Shown here: positions 1 to 6,451 of the stretch, one piece after another
Position numbering within the stretch: position 1 is the stretch's first letter
How the letters are laid out: every line of letters starts with the position of its first letter
From: an uncultured Eubacteriales bacterium
GTDB taxonomy: Bacteria; Bacillota; Clostridia; Lachnospirales; CAG-274
DNA length: 13,128 bases
NCBI GenBank assembly: GCA_902495025.1
Contig: CABUWB010000025.1
Span: 1 to 13,128, forward strand
Reading direction: 5' to 3'
Notes under the pieces: generated by a model
Seen by the model: the letters and a program-made list of their open reading frames with translations, nothing else
Databases searched by the model: none
What the model was told of the DNA's origin: nothing
Position numbers and translations under genes: made by a program

Positions 1-642
1 CCCGATATGGTAATTATACCGGGTACTAAAAATACAATAGCTGACCTTATATGGCTCAGGGAAAGCGGCATTGAGGCAAAAATAAAACAGCTTGCTGCTG
101 CTGATATGCCTGTTTTTGGTATATGCGGCGGTTACCAGATGCTTGGTGAAAGAATAACCGACAGCTGCGGTGCAGAGCAGTACGGCAGTATTGCAGGTAT
201 GGGATTACTGCCAATAGAAACTGTATTTGAGAGTGAAAAAACAAGAACAAGGGTATCGGGCACCTTTAAAAATGCGGGCGGTATTTTTGCATCTCTTAAT
301 AATATCTCCTTTGAGGGCTATGAAATACACATGGGAATATCAAAGCCAACAGATAATTTGAAAAATTTGGGTATTATCTGCGATATTAACGGCAATACTA
401 AGGGTGACGGAGCAAACAGCAAAAATATTTACGGCAGCTATGTGCATGGCATATTTGACAATGCGCAGGTTGTACAGTGCATTATATCCGCATTGCTTGC
501 AAAAAAAGGTCTGTCTGATGAATATATCAGTGCTGTTAATATGGCAGAATATAAGCAAAAGCAGTATGATATTCTCGCTGATGCCGTCAGAAAAAATGTT
601 GATATGGAATATATATACAAAATTTTGAACGAGGGTGTTTAA
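1..642 (+). CDS. cobQ: Cobyric acid synthase, C-terminal part (5' end outside window)
   Basis: Glutamine-dependent amidase that converts adenosylcobyrinic acid a,c-diamide to adenosylcobyric acid in the cytoplasm. The frame is open from base 1 and 213 codons are visible; the family is usually about 500 residues, so only the C-terminal glutaminase half is here. It begins with PGTKNT and a following DLIWL segment, which is the typical entry to the CobB/CobQ glutamine amidotransferase domain. The nucleophile Cys (codon 124-126) lies in GICGGYQMLG and the catalytic His (codon 445-447) in GSYVHGIFDN. The ATG at base 7 is internal, not the start. The TAA stop at 640-642 is one base before the cobO ATG, so the genes are almost certainly co-transcribed and probably translationally coupled. 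Identification is firm; the true start cannot be seen. Confidence 0.95.
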   Translation, partial: PDMVIIPGTKNTIADLIWLRESGIEAKIKQLAAADMPVFGICGGYQMLGERITDSCGAEQYGSIAGMGLLPIETVFESEKTRTRVSGTFKNAGGIFASLNNISFEGYEIHMGISKPTDNLKNLGIICDINGNTKGDGANSKNIYGSYVHGIFDNAQVVQCIISALLAKKGLSDEYISAVNMAEYKQKQYDILADAVRKNVDMEYIYKILNEGV

Positions 643-643
643 T

Positions 644-1069
644 ATGGAAAACGGACTTGTGCATATTTACTGCGGTGACGGCAAGGGCAAAACAACTGCT
701 GCCGTTGGACTTGCAGTGCGCTGCCTTGGCGGCAGGGGCAGGGTGCTTTTTTGTCAGTTTTTAAAGGATGGTACAAGCGGAGAAATAAATATTCTAAAAA
801 AACTTGACGGTGCCTGTGTTTTTGACGGATATAAAACCACAAAGTTTTCATTTAATATGACAGATGAAGAAAAGAAAACGGCAAAAGAGGCATATACTGC
901 CGATTTTGAAATAATAACGGAGCTTTCTGTGCAGTATGATATGCTTGTGCTTGATGAAATTCTCCATGCTGTCAATTTAGGCTTTATTGATGAAGGCAGG
1001 CTGCTGGAATTTTTGAAAACAAGCAGCGGACATATAGAGATTGTACTGCCAGGCAGAGACCCATCATAG
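644..1069 (+). CDS. cobO: Cob(I)alamin adenosyltransferase (CobA/CobO/BtuR type), cut short by an in-frame amber codon
   Basis: Transfers adenosyl from ATP to the reduced corrinoid cobalt. Start chosen at ATG 644, with GAGGGTG at 631-637 as ribosome site; the GTG at 635 would destroy that spacing. The P-loop GDGKGKTT is at residues 11-18 and the Walker B-like LVLDE at about 101-105, as in E. coli BtuR. The reading frame stops at TAG 1067-1069 after 141 residues. Yet the same frame continues with a clear family C-terminus (ELIACADYVSE, then a KKIKHPFD segment) up to TGA 1163-1165. Read through, the protein would be 173 residues, a normal size for clostridial members. The last sense part reads LPGRD where homologues have a TGR motif, a second departure. 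The gene may be a recent pseudogene, be read through by suppression, or contain a sequence error. Family assignment is firm; activity is doubtful. Confidence 0.9.
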   Translation: MENGLVHIYCGDGKGKTTAAVGLAVRCLGGRGRVLFCQFLKDGTSGEINILKKLDGACVFDGYKTTKFSFNMTDEEKKTAKEAYTADFEIITELSVQYDMLVLDEILHAVNLGFIDEGRLLEFLKTSSGHIEIVLPGRDPS

Positions 1070-1165
1070 GAGCTTATTGCCTGTGCGGACTATGTATCGG
1101 AAGTAAAGAAAATAAAACACCCTTTTGATATGGGCGTAAGGGCAAGAAAGTATATTGAAAGGTGA
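1070..1165 (+). pseudogene. Detached C-terminal 31 codons of cobO after the amber stop
   Basis: In the same frame as cobO, 31 sense codons follow the TAG and end at TGA 1163-1165. The translated segment contains ADYVSEVKKIKHPFDMG, which matches the conserved C-terminal corrinoid adenosyltransferase region (E. coli BtuR has ADTVSELRPVKHAFDAG at the equivalent place). No start codon with a ribosome site lies near its beginning, so it is unlikely to be expressed separately. A CAG to TAG transition at 1067-1069 would explain the break, since the restored reading would be DPSQELI. The final codons (GAAAGG) and the TGA overlap the AAAGGTG ribosome site of cobT. Confidence 0.85.
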
Positions 1166-1169
1166 TATA

Positions 1170-2231
1170 ATGACGCTTGATGAAACTATAAAAGGTATAC
1201 AGCCGCCTGACAGAGCGGCTATGGACAGGGCACAGCAGCACTGGCTTGATGTTGCAAAACCGCTGTTCAGCTTGGGAAAGCTGGAAAAAATTATAACACA
1301 GATTGCAGGTATAAAGGGTAGTGAGGTGTTTTCCCTTGATAAAAAGGCACTTATTATAATGTGCGCCGATAACGGTGTGGTGGCAGAGGGTGTAACACAG
1401 ACAGGACAGGACGTAACCGCAACCGTAACGGGTAATTTTTTGACGGGACAGGCAAGCTCGTGTATAATGGCAAAAAGAGCAGGGGCAGATGTATTTGCTG
1501 TTGATGTCGGAGTTGCTGTTGATGTTGAGGGCGTAACGGATAAGGCTGTCAAAATTACATACGGTACACAGAATATGACAAAAGGCGCAGCCATGACAAG
1601 GCAGCAGGCAATAGCTGCAATAGAGCTTGGCATAAACAAGGTTTGTCAGCTTAAAAATATGGGCTATGATATAATAGCTACAGGTGAAATGGGTATAGGC
1701 AACACCACAACAAGCAGCGCTATAACCTCTGTTTTTCTGTCGGCAGAGCCTGAAAAGGTAACGGGCAGGGGTGCAGGGCTTTCAAGTGAGGGACTTAACA
1801 GAAAAATTGATGCGGTTAAGCGTGCAATTGCCATAAACAAGCCTAACAAAAATGACCCTGTGGACGTGCTGCATAAGGTGGGCGGACTTGATATTGCCGC
1901 CCTTACAGGTGTGTTTATTGGCGGTGCTTACTGTCATATACCTGTTGTTGCGGACGGCTTTATATCCTCTGCGGCAGCTCTGGCAGCCGTCAGACTATGC
2001 CCCCATGTAAGGGATTACATAATTCCATCACATCTTTCAAAGGAGCCTGCCTGTCTTATGATAGCAGAAGAACTTGGCTTTGACCCTGTTATTCATGCAG
2101 ATATGTGCCTTGGCGAGGGCACTGGTGCGCTTACGCTTTTTCCGATTATTGATATGGCGCTTGATGTGTATACTAAATTACACACCTTTCAAACGTGGAA
2201 CGGGAATGATACATATAAAATACTGAAGTAG
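1170..2231 (+). CDS. cobT: Nicotinate-nucleotide:dimethylbenzimidazole phosphoribosyltransferase
   Basis: Makes alpha-ribazole 5'-phosphate from nicotinate mononucleotide and a benzimidazole base, activating the lower ligand for cobalamin assembly. Start at ATG 1170 with AAAGGTG (1158-1164) five bases upstream; the in-frame TTG at 1155 precedes that site and is rejected. The 353 residues match the family length of about 350-360. The phosphate-binding motif GEMGIGNTTTSS is at residues 172-183, and the catalytic Glu of LGEGTGA is at 316, equivalent to Glu317 of the Salmonella enzyme. The gene ends with TAG at 2229-2231 at the expected length, which shows that TAG is used as a true stop here. 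It sits five bases after the end of the interrupted cobO frame and nine bases before cobC. Identification is firm. Confidence 0.97.
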   Translation: MTLDETIKGIQPPDRAAMDRAQQHWLDVAKPLFSLGKLEKIITQIAGIKGSEVFSLDKKALIIMCADNGVVAEGVTQTGQDVTATVTGNFLTGQASSCIMAKRAGADVFAVDVGVAVDVEGVTDKAVKITYGTQNMTKGAAMTRQQAIAAIELGINKVCQLKNMGYDIIATGEMGIGNTTTSSAITSVFLSAEPEKVTGRGAGLSSEGLNRKIDAVKRAIAINKPNKNDPVDVLHKVGGLDIAALTGVFIGGAYCHIPVVADGFISSAAALAAVRLCPHVRDYIIPSHLSKEPACLMIAEELGFDPVIHADMCLGEGTGALTLFPIIDMALDVYTKLHTFQTWNGNDTYKILK

Positions 2232-2234
2232 GTG
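2228..2234 (+). promoter_or_regulatory. Ribosome binding site supporting a TTG start for cobC
   Basis: GTAGGTG overlaps the cobT stop codon and lies five bases before TTG 2240. There is no in-frame ATG near the N-terminus, and the next candidate TTG (2252) would remove the first beta-strand before the RHG motif. The site therefore decides the start at TTG 2240 and suggests translational coupling of cobC to cobT. Confidence 0.6.
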
Positions 2235-2239
2235 TTAGC

Positions 2240-2797
2240 TTGGATTTTAAGTTGATTTTAATAAGGCATGGAAAAACTAAGGGAAATGAAAATAAAAAAT
2301 ACATAGGTATAACCGATGAGCCGCTTTCGCAAAACGGCATACAGGAAATTAAGGACAGGCTTTATCCAAAGGCGGACAGGGTTATATCAAGCCCGATGCA
2401 AAGGTGCAGACAGACAGCCGAGCTTATTTACGGCGATAATTATGAGGTGTATGATAACCTGCGTGAATGTAATTTCGGTATGTTTGAAAATAAAAGCTAT
2501 GAGGAGCTAAAGAACGAACCGAATTATATTAAATGGCTTGAAAGCAGTGGAGTGATACCACCTCCAGGCGGTGAGGGCAAGGAGGAGTTTGCCGAACGCT
2601 GCTGTGTCTGCTTTGAAAATATTATTAAATCAAACAGCGCAGATAATGTTGCATTTGTTGTGCATGGCGGTACAATTATGTCAATTTTAGAGAGATACTG
2701 CGGTGGCTCATTCTATGATTATCAGCTTGGAAACGGTGAGTATATAGTCTGCAATTGCAGTATAACCGACGGCGAGTACAGGCTTGTCATTATTTAA
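2240..2797 (+). CDS. cobC: Alpha-ribazole phosphatase (histidine phosphatase superfamily)
   Basis: Likely removes the 5' phosphate from alpha-ribazole phosphate (or from adenosylcobalamin 5'-phosphate) at the end of cobalamin synthesis. The 185-residue product starts from TTG with the phosphoglycerate-mutase-like motif LIRHGKT; the phospho-accepting His is residue 10. Other superfamily signatures are SSPMQRCRQTA at 51-61, the acidic residue in LREC (Glu76) and the second catalytic His142 in VVHGGT. Members of this superfamily are hard to tell apart by sequence alone; the cobalamin role rests on its place immediately after cobT. It is the last gene of the unit. No convincing rho-independent terminator follows, only a dyad that overlaps the next promoter. 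Confidence 0.88.
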   Translation: MDFKLILIRHGKTKGNENKKYIGITDEPLSQNGIQEIKDRLYPKADRVISSPMQRCRQTAELIYGDNYEVYDNLRECNFGMFENKSYEELKNEPNYIKWLESSGVIPPPGGEGKEEFAERCCVCFENIIKSNSADNVAFVVHGGTIMSILERYCGGSFYDYQLGNGEYIVCNCSITDGEYRLVII

Positions 2798-2805
2798 AAA
2801 TTTAA

Positions 2806-2834
2806 TATACACACGCCCGATTTTGGTGTATAAT
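2806..2834 (+). promoter_or_regulatory. Candidate promoter and dyad upstream of the Nudix gene
   Basis: A perfect TATAAT (-10) is at 2829-2834, 32 bases before the ATG of the next gene. The -35 region at the right distance (TATACA, 2806-2811) is poor. A perfect 7-bp inverted repeat, TATACAC (2806-2812) and GTGTATA (2826-2832), covers the -35 position and overlaps the -10. Its half-sites are centred 20 bp apart, on one face of the helix. This geometry suits an operator, but no regulator is identified. Confidence 0.45.
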
Positions 2835-2866
2835 GGTATATATTTTAAGGCTTTGAGGTGATTATT

Positions 2867-3394
2867 ATGTACGATTTAATACAGCGCAAGGAAATATACA
2901 AGGGCAGCAGAATAAGCCTTTATAAGGACAGCTACACAACACCTGATGGACATATTGCCGAAAAGGAGATTGTAGAGCATGGCGGAGCTACGGCTATGCT
3001 TGCTGTTGATGATGATGACAAAATACTTTTTGTAAGGCAGTACAGACGCTCCGCAAGGCGTGAAACACTGGAGCTGCCCGCAGGCACAAGGGAAAAGGGT
3101 GAAGAGCCTATTGTGTGTGCCACAAGGGAAATAGAGGAGGAAACAGGCTACAGGGCGGCAAGCATTACTCCGCTTATGCAGATGTATTCTGCCATAGGCT
3201 TTTGTACGGAAGTAATTTATACCTTTCTTTGTACGGGTCTTACCAAAACCGCACAGCACCTTGACGAAGACGAATTTATAAATGTTGAGCGTTACAGCCT
3301 TGATGAGGCGGTACAGCTTATTGTTAACGGTGAAATATGCGACGGAAAAACAATTTCCGCAATATTCTTTTATAAAAATATGCTTGAAAAATAA
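2867..3394 (+). CDS. nudF: Nudix hydrolase, ADP-ribose pyrophosphatase type
   Basis: Predicted to hydrolyse ADP-ribose or related nucleoside diphosphate sugars to AMP and a sugar phosphate. The start is ATG 2867 with GAGGTG at 2855-2860, six bases upstream; the GTG at 2858 is part of that site. The 175-residue product carries a complete Nudix box at residues 73-95: Gly73, Glu79, REIEEETGY at 87-95, with the metal-binding REuxEE core intact. The segment before it, RQYRRSARRETLELPAG, is typical of the NudF/ADP-ribose pyrophosphatase subfamily. It has its own promoter candidate and a terminator directly after the stop, so it is probably monocistronic. The Nudix fold is certain; the exact substrate is inferred. 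Confidence 0.88.
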   Translation: MYDLIQRKEIYKGSRISLYKDSYTTPDGHIAEKEIVEHGGATAMLAVDDDDKILFVRQYRRSARRETLELPAGTREKGEEPIVCATREIEEETGYRAASITPLMQMYSAIGFCTEVIYTFLCTGLTKTAQHLDEDEFINVERYSLDEAVQLIVNGEICDGKTISAIFFYKNMLEK

Positions 3395-3398
3395 TCTC

Positions 3399-3437
3399 TA
3401 AATGCTTATGGCACTGCTGTAGGCATTTATTTTTTAT
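3399..3437 (+). terminator. Rho-independent terminator after the Nudix gene
   Basis: TAAATGC (3399-3405) pairs perfectly with GCATTTA (3423-3429). The stem extends inward with pairs that include G-U wobbles (TTATGG against TGTAGG as RNA), leaving a small loop around GCACTGC. A T-rich tract (3430-3437) follows at once. It starts four bases after the stop codon. Confidence 0.8.
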
Positions 3438-3442
3438 TGTGC

Positions 3443-3471
3443 TTGTAATTTGACAATTTTTTTGCTATACT
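3443..3471 (+). promoter_or_regulatory. Promoter for ychF, extended -10 type
   Basis: TTGTAA (3443-3448), a 17-bp spacer, then TGC-TATACT with the -10 at 3466-3471 and the extended TGn element at 3463-3465. The start of transcription would fall near 3478, giving a leader of about 33 bases that holds the AAAGGA ribosome site. A perfect TTGACA at 3450-3455 is also present but has no -10 at a workable distance. Confidence 0.6.
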
Positions 3472-3510
3472 AAACTATTATATGGTATTATCGAAAGGAT
3501 GAAATATAAA

Positions 3511-4605
3511 ATGAAGCTTGGTATTGTTGGTCTGCCTAATGTAGGCAAAAGTACACTGTTTAATTCACTTGCGGGCGGCGGTGCGGAGAGCGCAAACTAT
3601 CCGTTCTGTACAATTGATCCTAATGTGGGTATTGTGCCTGTACCTGATGAAAGACTTGATGTACTTGCAAAAATGTATGAAACACAAAAGGTAACACCTG
3701 CCGTTATTGAGTTTGTGGATATTGCGGGTCTTGTTAAGGGCGCAAGCAAGGGTGAGGGACTTGGCAACAAGTTTCTTTCGCACATAAGGGAGGTTGACGC
3801 CATTGTACATGTTGTACGCTGCTTTGAGGACTCAAACATTGTACACGTTGACGCAAATGTTGACCCTGTAAGAGATATTGAAACAATCAACCTTGAGCTT
3901 ATTTTTGCTGATTTGGAGGTTATTGAAAGACGTCTTGCCAAAACGGCAAAGCAGGTTATGAACGATAAGAGCCTTGCAAAGGAGCTTGATATACTTATAC
4001 GAATTAAGCAGACCCTTGAGGACGGAAATCTGGTAAGAACAATGGACTTTGATGAGGAGGAGCAGGAAATAGTTGATTCACTCACCCTGCTTACCGCAAA
4101 GCCTGTGCTTTATGCCGCAAATGTAGCCGAGGATGACCTTGCAGACGACGGAGAGAGCAATAAGTATGTTGCCGCCGTAAGAGAGCTTGCAAAGGAAGAA
4201 GGCAGTGGTGTATTTGTTGTATGCGCTAAAATTGAGGAAGAAATTGCCGAGCTTGACAACGATGAAAAGCTTGAATTTCTTGCTGATTTAGGCTGTAAGG
4301 AAAGCGGTCTTGACAGACTTATTGCGGCAAGCTACAGACTTTTGGGTCTTATAAGCTACCTTACGGCAGGTGTTACCGAGGTAAGGGCATGGACTATAAC
4401 AGAGGGTACAAAAGCACCTCAGGCAGCAGGTAAAATCCACTCTGACTTTGAAAGAGGCTTTATTCGTGCAGAGGTTGTTACCTATGAGGATTTAACACGC
4501 TTAGGTTCTATTGCGGCAGCTAAAGAGGCTGGCGTATACAGGAGCGAGGGTAAGGAGTATGTCGTTAAGGACGGCGATGTAATTCTTTTCAGATTTAATG
4601 TATAA
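3511..4605 (+). CDS. ychF: Ribosome-associated GTPase/ATPase YchF (OLA1 family)
   Basis: Conserved Obg-related P-loop protein that binds ribosomes and has a role in translation and stress responses; characterised members prefer ATP over GTP. The start is ATG 3511: the ribosome site AAAGGA (3493-3498) abuts the earlier in-frame ATG at 3499, so that one is rejected. The resulting 364 residues equal the family length (E. coli 363). G1 is GLPNVGKST at 7-15, G3 is DIAG at 70-73 followed by Leu74 (a hydrophobic residue in place of the catalytic Gln), and the G4 position is NVAE at 204-207 instead of NKxD, the known basis of relaxed nucleotide choice. The C-terminal part from about residue 280 (with LTAGVTEVRAWT) is the TGS domain. 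It lies between its own promoter and terminator. Confidence 0.97.
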   Translation: MKLGIVGLPNVGKSTLFNSLAGGGAESANYPFCTIDPNVGIVPVPDERLDVLAKMYETQKVTPAVIEFVDIAGLVKGASKGEGLGNKFLSHIREVDAIVHVVRCFEDSNIVHVDANVDPVRDIETINLELIFADLEVIERRLAKTAKQVMNDKSLAKELDILIRIKQTLEDGNLVRTMDFDEEEQEIVDSLTLLTAKPVLYAANVAEDDLADDGESNKYVAAVRELAKEEGSGVFVVCAKIEEEIAELDNDEKLEFLADLGCKESGLDRLIAASYRLLGLISYLTAGVTEVRAWTITEGTKAPQAAGKIHSDFERGFIRAEVVTYEDLTRLGSIAAAKEAGVYRSEGKEYVVKDGDVILFRFNV

Positions 4606-4612
4606 AAATTTC

Positions 4613-4638
4613 GGGGTTACTTATGTAGCCCCATTTTT
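4613..4638 (+). terminator. Rho-independent terminator after ychF
   Basis: GGGGTTAC (4613-4620) pairs with GTAGCCCC (4625-4632) with one G-U wobble around the tetraloop TTAT, followed by A and five T. It begins seven bases after the stop and ends 23 bases before the next start codon. The downstream unit therefore either needs its own promoter (the only -10-like string nearby is TATAAA at 4601-4606) or depends on readthrough. Confidence 0.8.
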
Positions 4639-4661
4639 GTAAACAAAAGGAAGGTAATATT

Positions 4662-5627
4662 ATGAGGGAAATTAATATAACGGATATTGAAAATATATGT
4701 ATAGGAAATGCACAGGATATTGAAAATGCAACAGGCTGTACTGCTATTATATGTGAAAAGGGAGCGCCCACAGGTTTAATTGTTACAGGGGGTGGTCCTG
4801 CGTCAAGGGAAAGCGAGATTTTAAAGCCGCTTGCTAATGCAGAGTGCATACATGCTGTGCTTTTAAGCGGCGGCAGTGCTTACGGTCTTGATGCGGCAGG
4901 CGGTGTTATGCAGTATCTGGAGGAAAAGGGTATTGGCTTTGATGTAGGCAGCGGTGTTGTGCCGCTTGTCTGCCAGTCCTGTCTTTTTGACCTTGAAATA
5001 GGCAGCTTTAATGTACGCCCCGATAAGGCTATGGGTTATCAGGCGGCAGAAAATGCAGGTAAGGGTCTTTTTAAGCAGGGCAATTTTGGTGCAGGCACAG
5101 GTGCATGTGTAGGTAAGCTGAACGGCAGAAGCAGAGCAACAAAAACAGGCATTGGTGCTTATGCGCTGCAGGTAGGCGAGTTAAAAATAGGTGCTATTGT
5201 CGCTTTAAACGCTCTTGGTGATATATTTGACTATGATACAAATAAAATGATTGCAGGTATGCTTAATGAGGATTTAACAGCCTTTGAAAGCTCTGAAAGT
5301 GAGCTGTACAAACTCTATAAACCAGGCGCAAACCTTTTTGTGGAAAATACAACCATAGGCGCTGTAATAACAAACGGAAAATTTAATAAAACACAGATGA
5401 ATAAAATTGCTGCCATGTGCCATAACGGCTATGCAAGGACAATCCGCCCCGTTAATACTTCTGCAGACGGCGACAGCCTTTATGCCATGTCGGTAGGCGA
5501 TGTTGCCGCAAATGCGGATATGGTAGGCACACTGGGCGCAGAGGTTGTAGGACGTGCAATAAATAATGCTGTTAAAAATGCTGTATCTGCCTACGGGCTT
5601 AAAGCTGCCTGTGATATAAAGAGGTGA
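4662..5627 (+). CDS. P1/S58 family aminopeptidase (DmpA/BapA/NylC-like)
   Basis: Ntn-like hydrolase of the DmpA family, whose characterised members release N-terminal L- or D-residues or beta-amino acids from small peptides, or split cyclic and linear amides. It is 321 residues long and starts at ATG 4662 after AAGGAAGG (4647-4654). Family features in order: TGCTAIICEKGAPTGL near the start, SGGSAYGLDAAGGV at 69-82, DVGSGVVPLV at 94-103, and a GAGTGACVGK segment at 143-152. The autoprocessing site is probably Asn229-Thr230 in VENTTIGAVITN; a Thr rather than Ser nucleophile resembles the NylC branch. No signal peptide is seen, so a cytoplasmic enzyme is expected. It heads a tight four-gene unit: its TGA overlaps the ribosome site of the next gene. 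Natural substrate unknown. Confidence 0.9.
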   Translation: MREINITDIENICIGNAQDIENATGCTAIICEKGAPTGLIVTGGGPASRESEILKPLANAECIHAVLLSGGSAYGLDAAGGVMQYLEEKGIGFDVGSGVVPLVCQSCLFDLEIGSFNVRPDKAMGYQAAENAGKGLFKQGNFGAGTGACVGKLNGRSRATKTGIGAYALQVGELKIGAIVALNALGDIFDYDTNKMIAGMLNEDLTAFESSESELYKLYKPGANLFVENTTIGAVITNGKFNKTQMNKIAAMCHNGYARTIRPVNTSADGDSLYAMSVGDVAANADMVGTLGAEVVGRAINNAVKNAVSAYGLKAACDIKR

Positions 5628-5631
5628 TAAT

Positions 5632-5844
5632 ATGCTTTTTGGTAAAAAGAAAACCGAAAAAATTCCTGTTGGCTTTACGGCAGAGGATATTAAAATTGAG
5701 GCAAGTACCTGTACAGGCGAGAGAACTATCGGCTTTTACAGCTCCAAAGAGAATAAGCTGAAATATTCCGAGCTTGTGCGAAACGATAGAGATATTGACA
5801 TCTTTTATGAAAAATACGGATTAAAAAGAGAAAGGGATTTATGA
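5632..5844 (+). CDS. Small conserved protein with an STCTGE motif, function unknown
   Basis: A 70-residue protein starting at ATG 5632, with GAGGTG (5621-5626) overlapping the stop of the peptidase gene, so it is probably translated in a coupled way. From memory it resembles short clostridial proteins with an (S)xCTGE motif, a charged middle ending in RND, and a C-terminal FYxKYGL-like end. These are often left as hypothetical or doubtfully labelled aspartate dehydrogenase, although far too short for that fold. Visible here: basic N-terminus GKKKTEK, ASTCTGERTIGFY at 24-36, and DIFYEKYGL near the end. It contains a single Cys and no membrane segment. The gene is real by context and ribosome site; I cannot assign a function. 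Confidence 0.75.
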   Translation: MLFGKKKTEKIPVGFTAEDIKIEASTCTGERTIGFYSSKENKLKYSELVRNDRDIDIFYEKYGLKRERDL

Positions 5845-5879
5845 CAGAATATTTAAGGTCTTGGCAGATGTTATATTGA
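5841..5879 (+). other. Twelve-codon ORF in ATGA overlap with the preceding gene, possible gene remnant
   Basis: ATG 5841 overlaps the TGA of the small protein gene in the classic ATGA coupling arrangement and reads MTEYLRSWQMLY before TGA 5877-5879. The gap to the next gene is 85 bases, while other junctions in this unit are 0-4 bases. This may be the start of a gene that has been lost, or chance. No ribosome site distinct from the upstream coding sequence is evident. Confidence 0.25.
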
Positions 5880-5929
5880 GTTTGATAATACTGATAAATA
5901 AGAAACTATGCAAAAAAGAGGTTAAAGGT

Positions 5930-6451
5930 ATGATTAGAAAAGCGGTTTTATCTGATATTGACAAAATAGAGCAAAGCTATACCGAGCTGTTAACCAACGA
6001 AAAGGAAAACGGTGGTTTTTCAAACTGGGTGCTTGGAGTATATCCCGTAAGGGAAACAGCACAGAAAGCGCTTGACGAGAACAGTTTATATGTTCTTGAC
6101 CAAGACGGAGAAATTTGCGCCAGTGTTATTTTAAACAATTTTCAGGCAGAGGATTACAAAAAGGTAAACTGGAAATATTCCGCAGCGGACAGTGAGGTTA
6201 TGGTTATACATACGCTGTGCATACCACCGTCAAAGGCAGGCAGGGGTTATGGTAAGGCAATGGTGAGCTTTGCATTTAACAAGGCAAAATCTGACGGATT
6301 TAAGGTTATAAGACTTGACACCTTTGCGGGAAATGAGCCCGCAAAAAGGCTGTATACAGGTATGGGGTGTATAATTTCTGGCGAGCTTGATGTAAACCAC
6401 CAGGGTGTTATAAAAGAAAGACAGGTATTTCTTGAAAGGGAGGTAAAATAA
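5930..6451 (+). CDS. GNAT-family N-acetyltransferase
   Basis: Acetyl-CoA-dependent acetyltransferase of unknown substrate. Start at ATG 5930, with an AGAGGTTAAAGG purine-rich stretch just upstream; a longer in-frame reading from TTG 5861 adds a hydrophobic tail unlike GNAT N-termini and has no ribosome site. The 173 residues show the GNAT order: N-terminal IRKAVLSDIDKI (strand 1 and helix 1), then motif A at about 91-115 with HTLCIPPSKAGRGYGKAM. The acetyl-CoA loop is AGRGYG, with Ala at the position often held by Gln or Arg. Motif B follows as IRLDTFAGNEPAKRLYTGMG at 127-146. Its TAA is directly followed by the racemase-family ATG, with the ribosome site inside this gene, so the two are coupled. 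In a unit with a peptidase and a racemase homologue, an amino acid or small peptide is a plausible substrate, by inference only. Confidence 0.9.
   Translation: MIRKAVLSDIDKIEQSYTELLTNEKENGGFSNWVLGVYPVRETAQKALDENSLYVLDQDGEICASVILNNFQAEDYKKVNWKYSAADSEVMVIHTLCIPPSKAGRGYGKAMVSFAFNKAKSDGFKVIRLDTFAGNEPAKRLYTGMGCIISGELDVNHQGVIKERQVFLEREVK

Noticed and set aside
1067..1069. TAG read as pyrrolysine
   Set aside because: The position is not conserved in the family, cobT uses TAG as a genuine stop, and nothing in the window suggests a pyrrolysine system. It cannot be excluded without the genome.
1155..1169. TTG 1155 as an earlier cobT start
   Set aside because: It overlaps the cobO 3' frame and lies before the AAAGGTG ribosome site that fits ATG 1170; the shorter form aligns with the family.
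1064..1639. 191-codon antisense ORF over cobO and cobT
   Set aside because: It is a shadow of the coding frames of real genes on the other strand, has no ribosome site or recognisable domain, and crosses the gene boundary.
3450..3455. Perfect TTGACA as the ychF -35
   Set aside because: TATACT follows at only 10 bp and TATTAT at 20 bp; the TTGTAA-17-TGCTATACT combination is better spaced.
3499..3510. ATG 3499 as the ychF start
   Set aside because: The ribosome site AAAGGA directly abuts it; ATG 3511 has proper spacing and gives the standard 364-residue length.
3597..4085. 162-codon antisense ORF within ychF
   Set aside because: Ser-rich, low-complexity reading of the complementary strand of a conserved gene; no family features.
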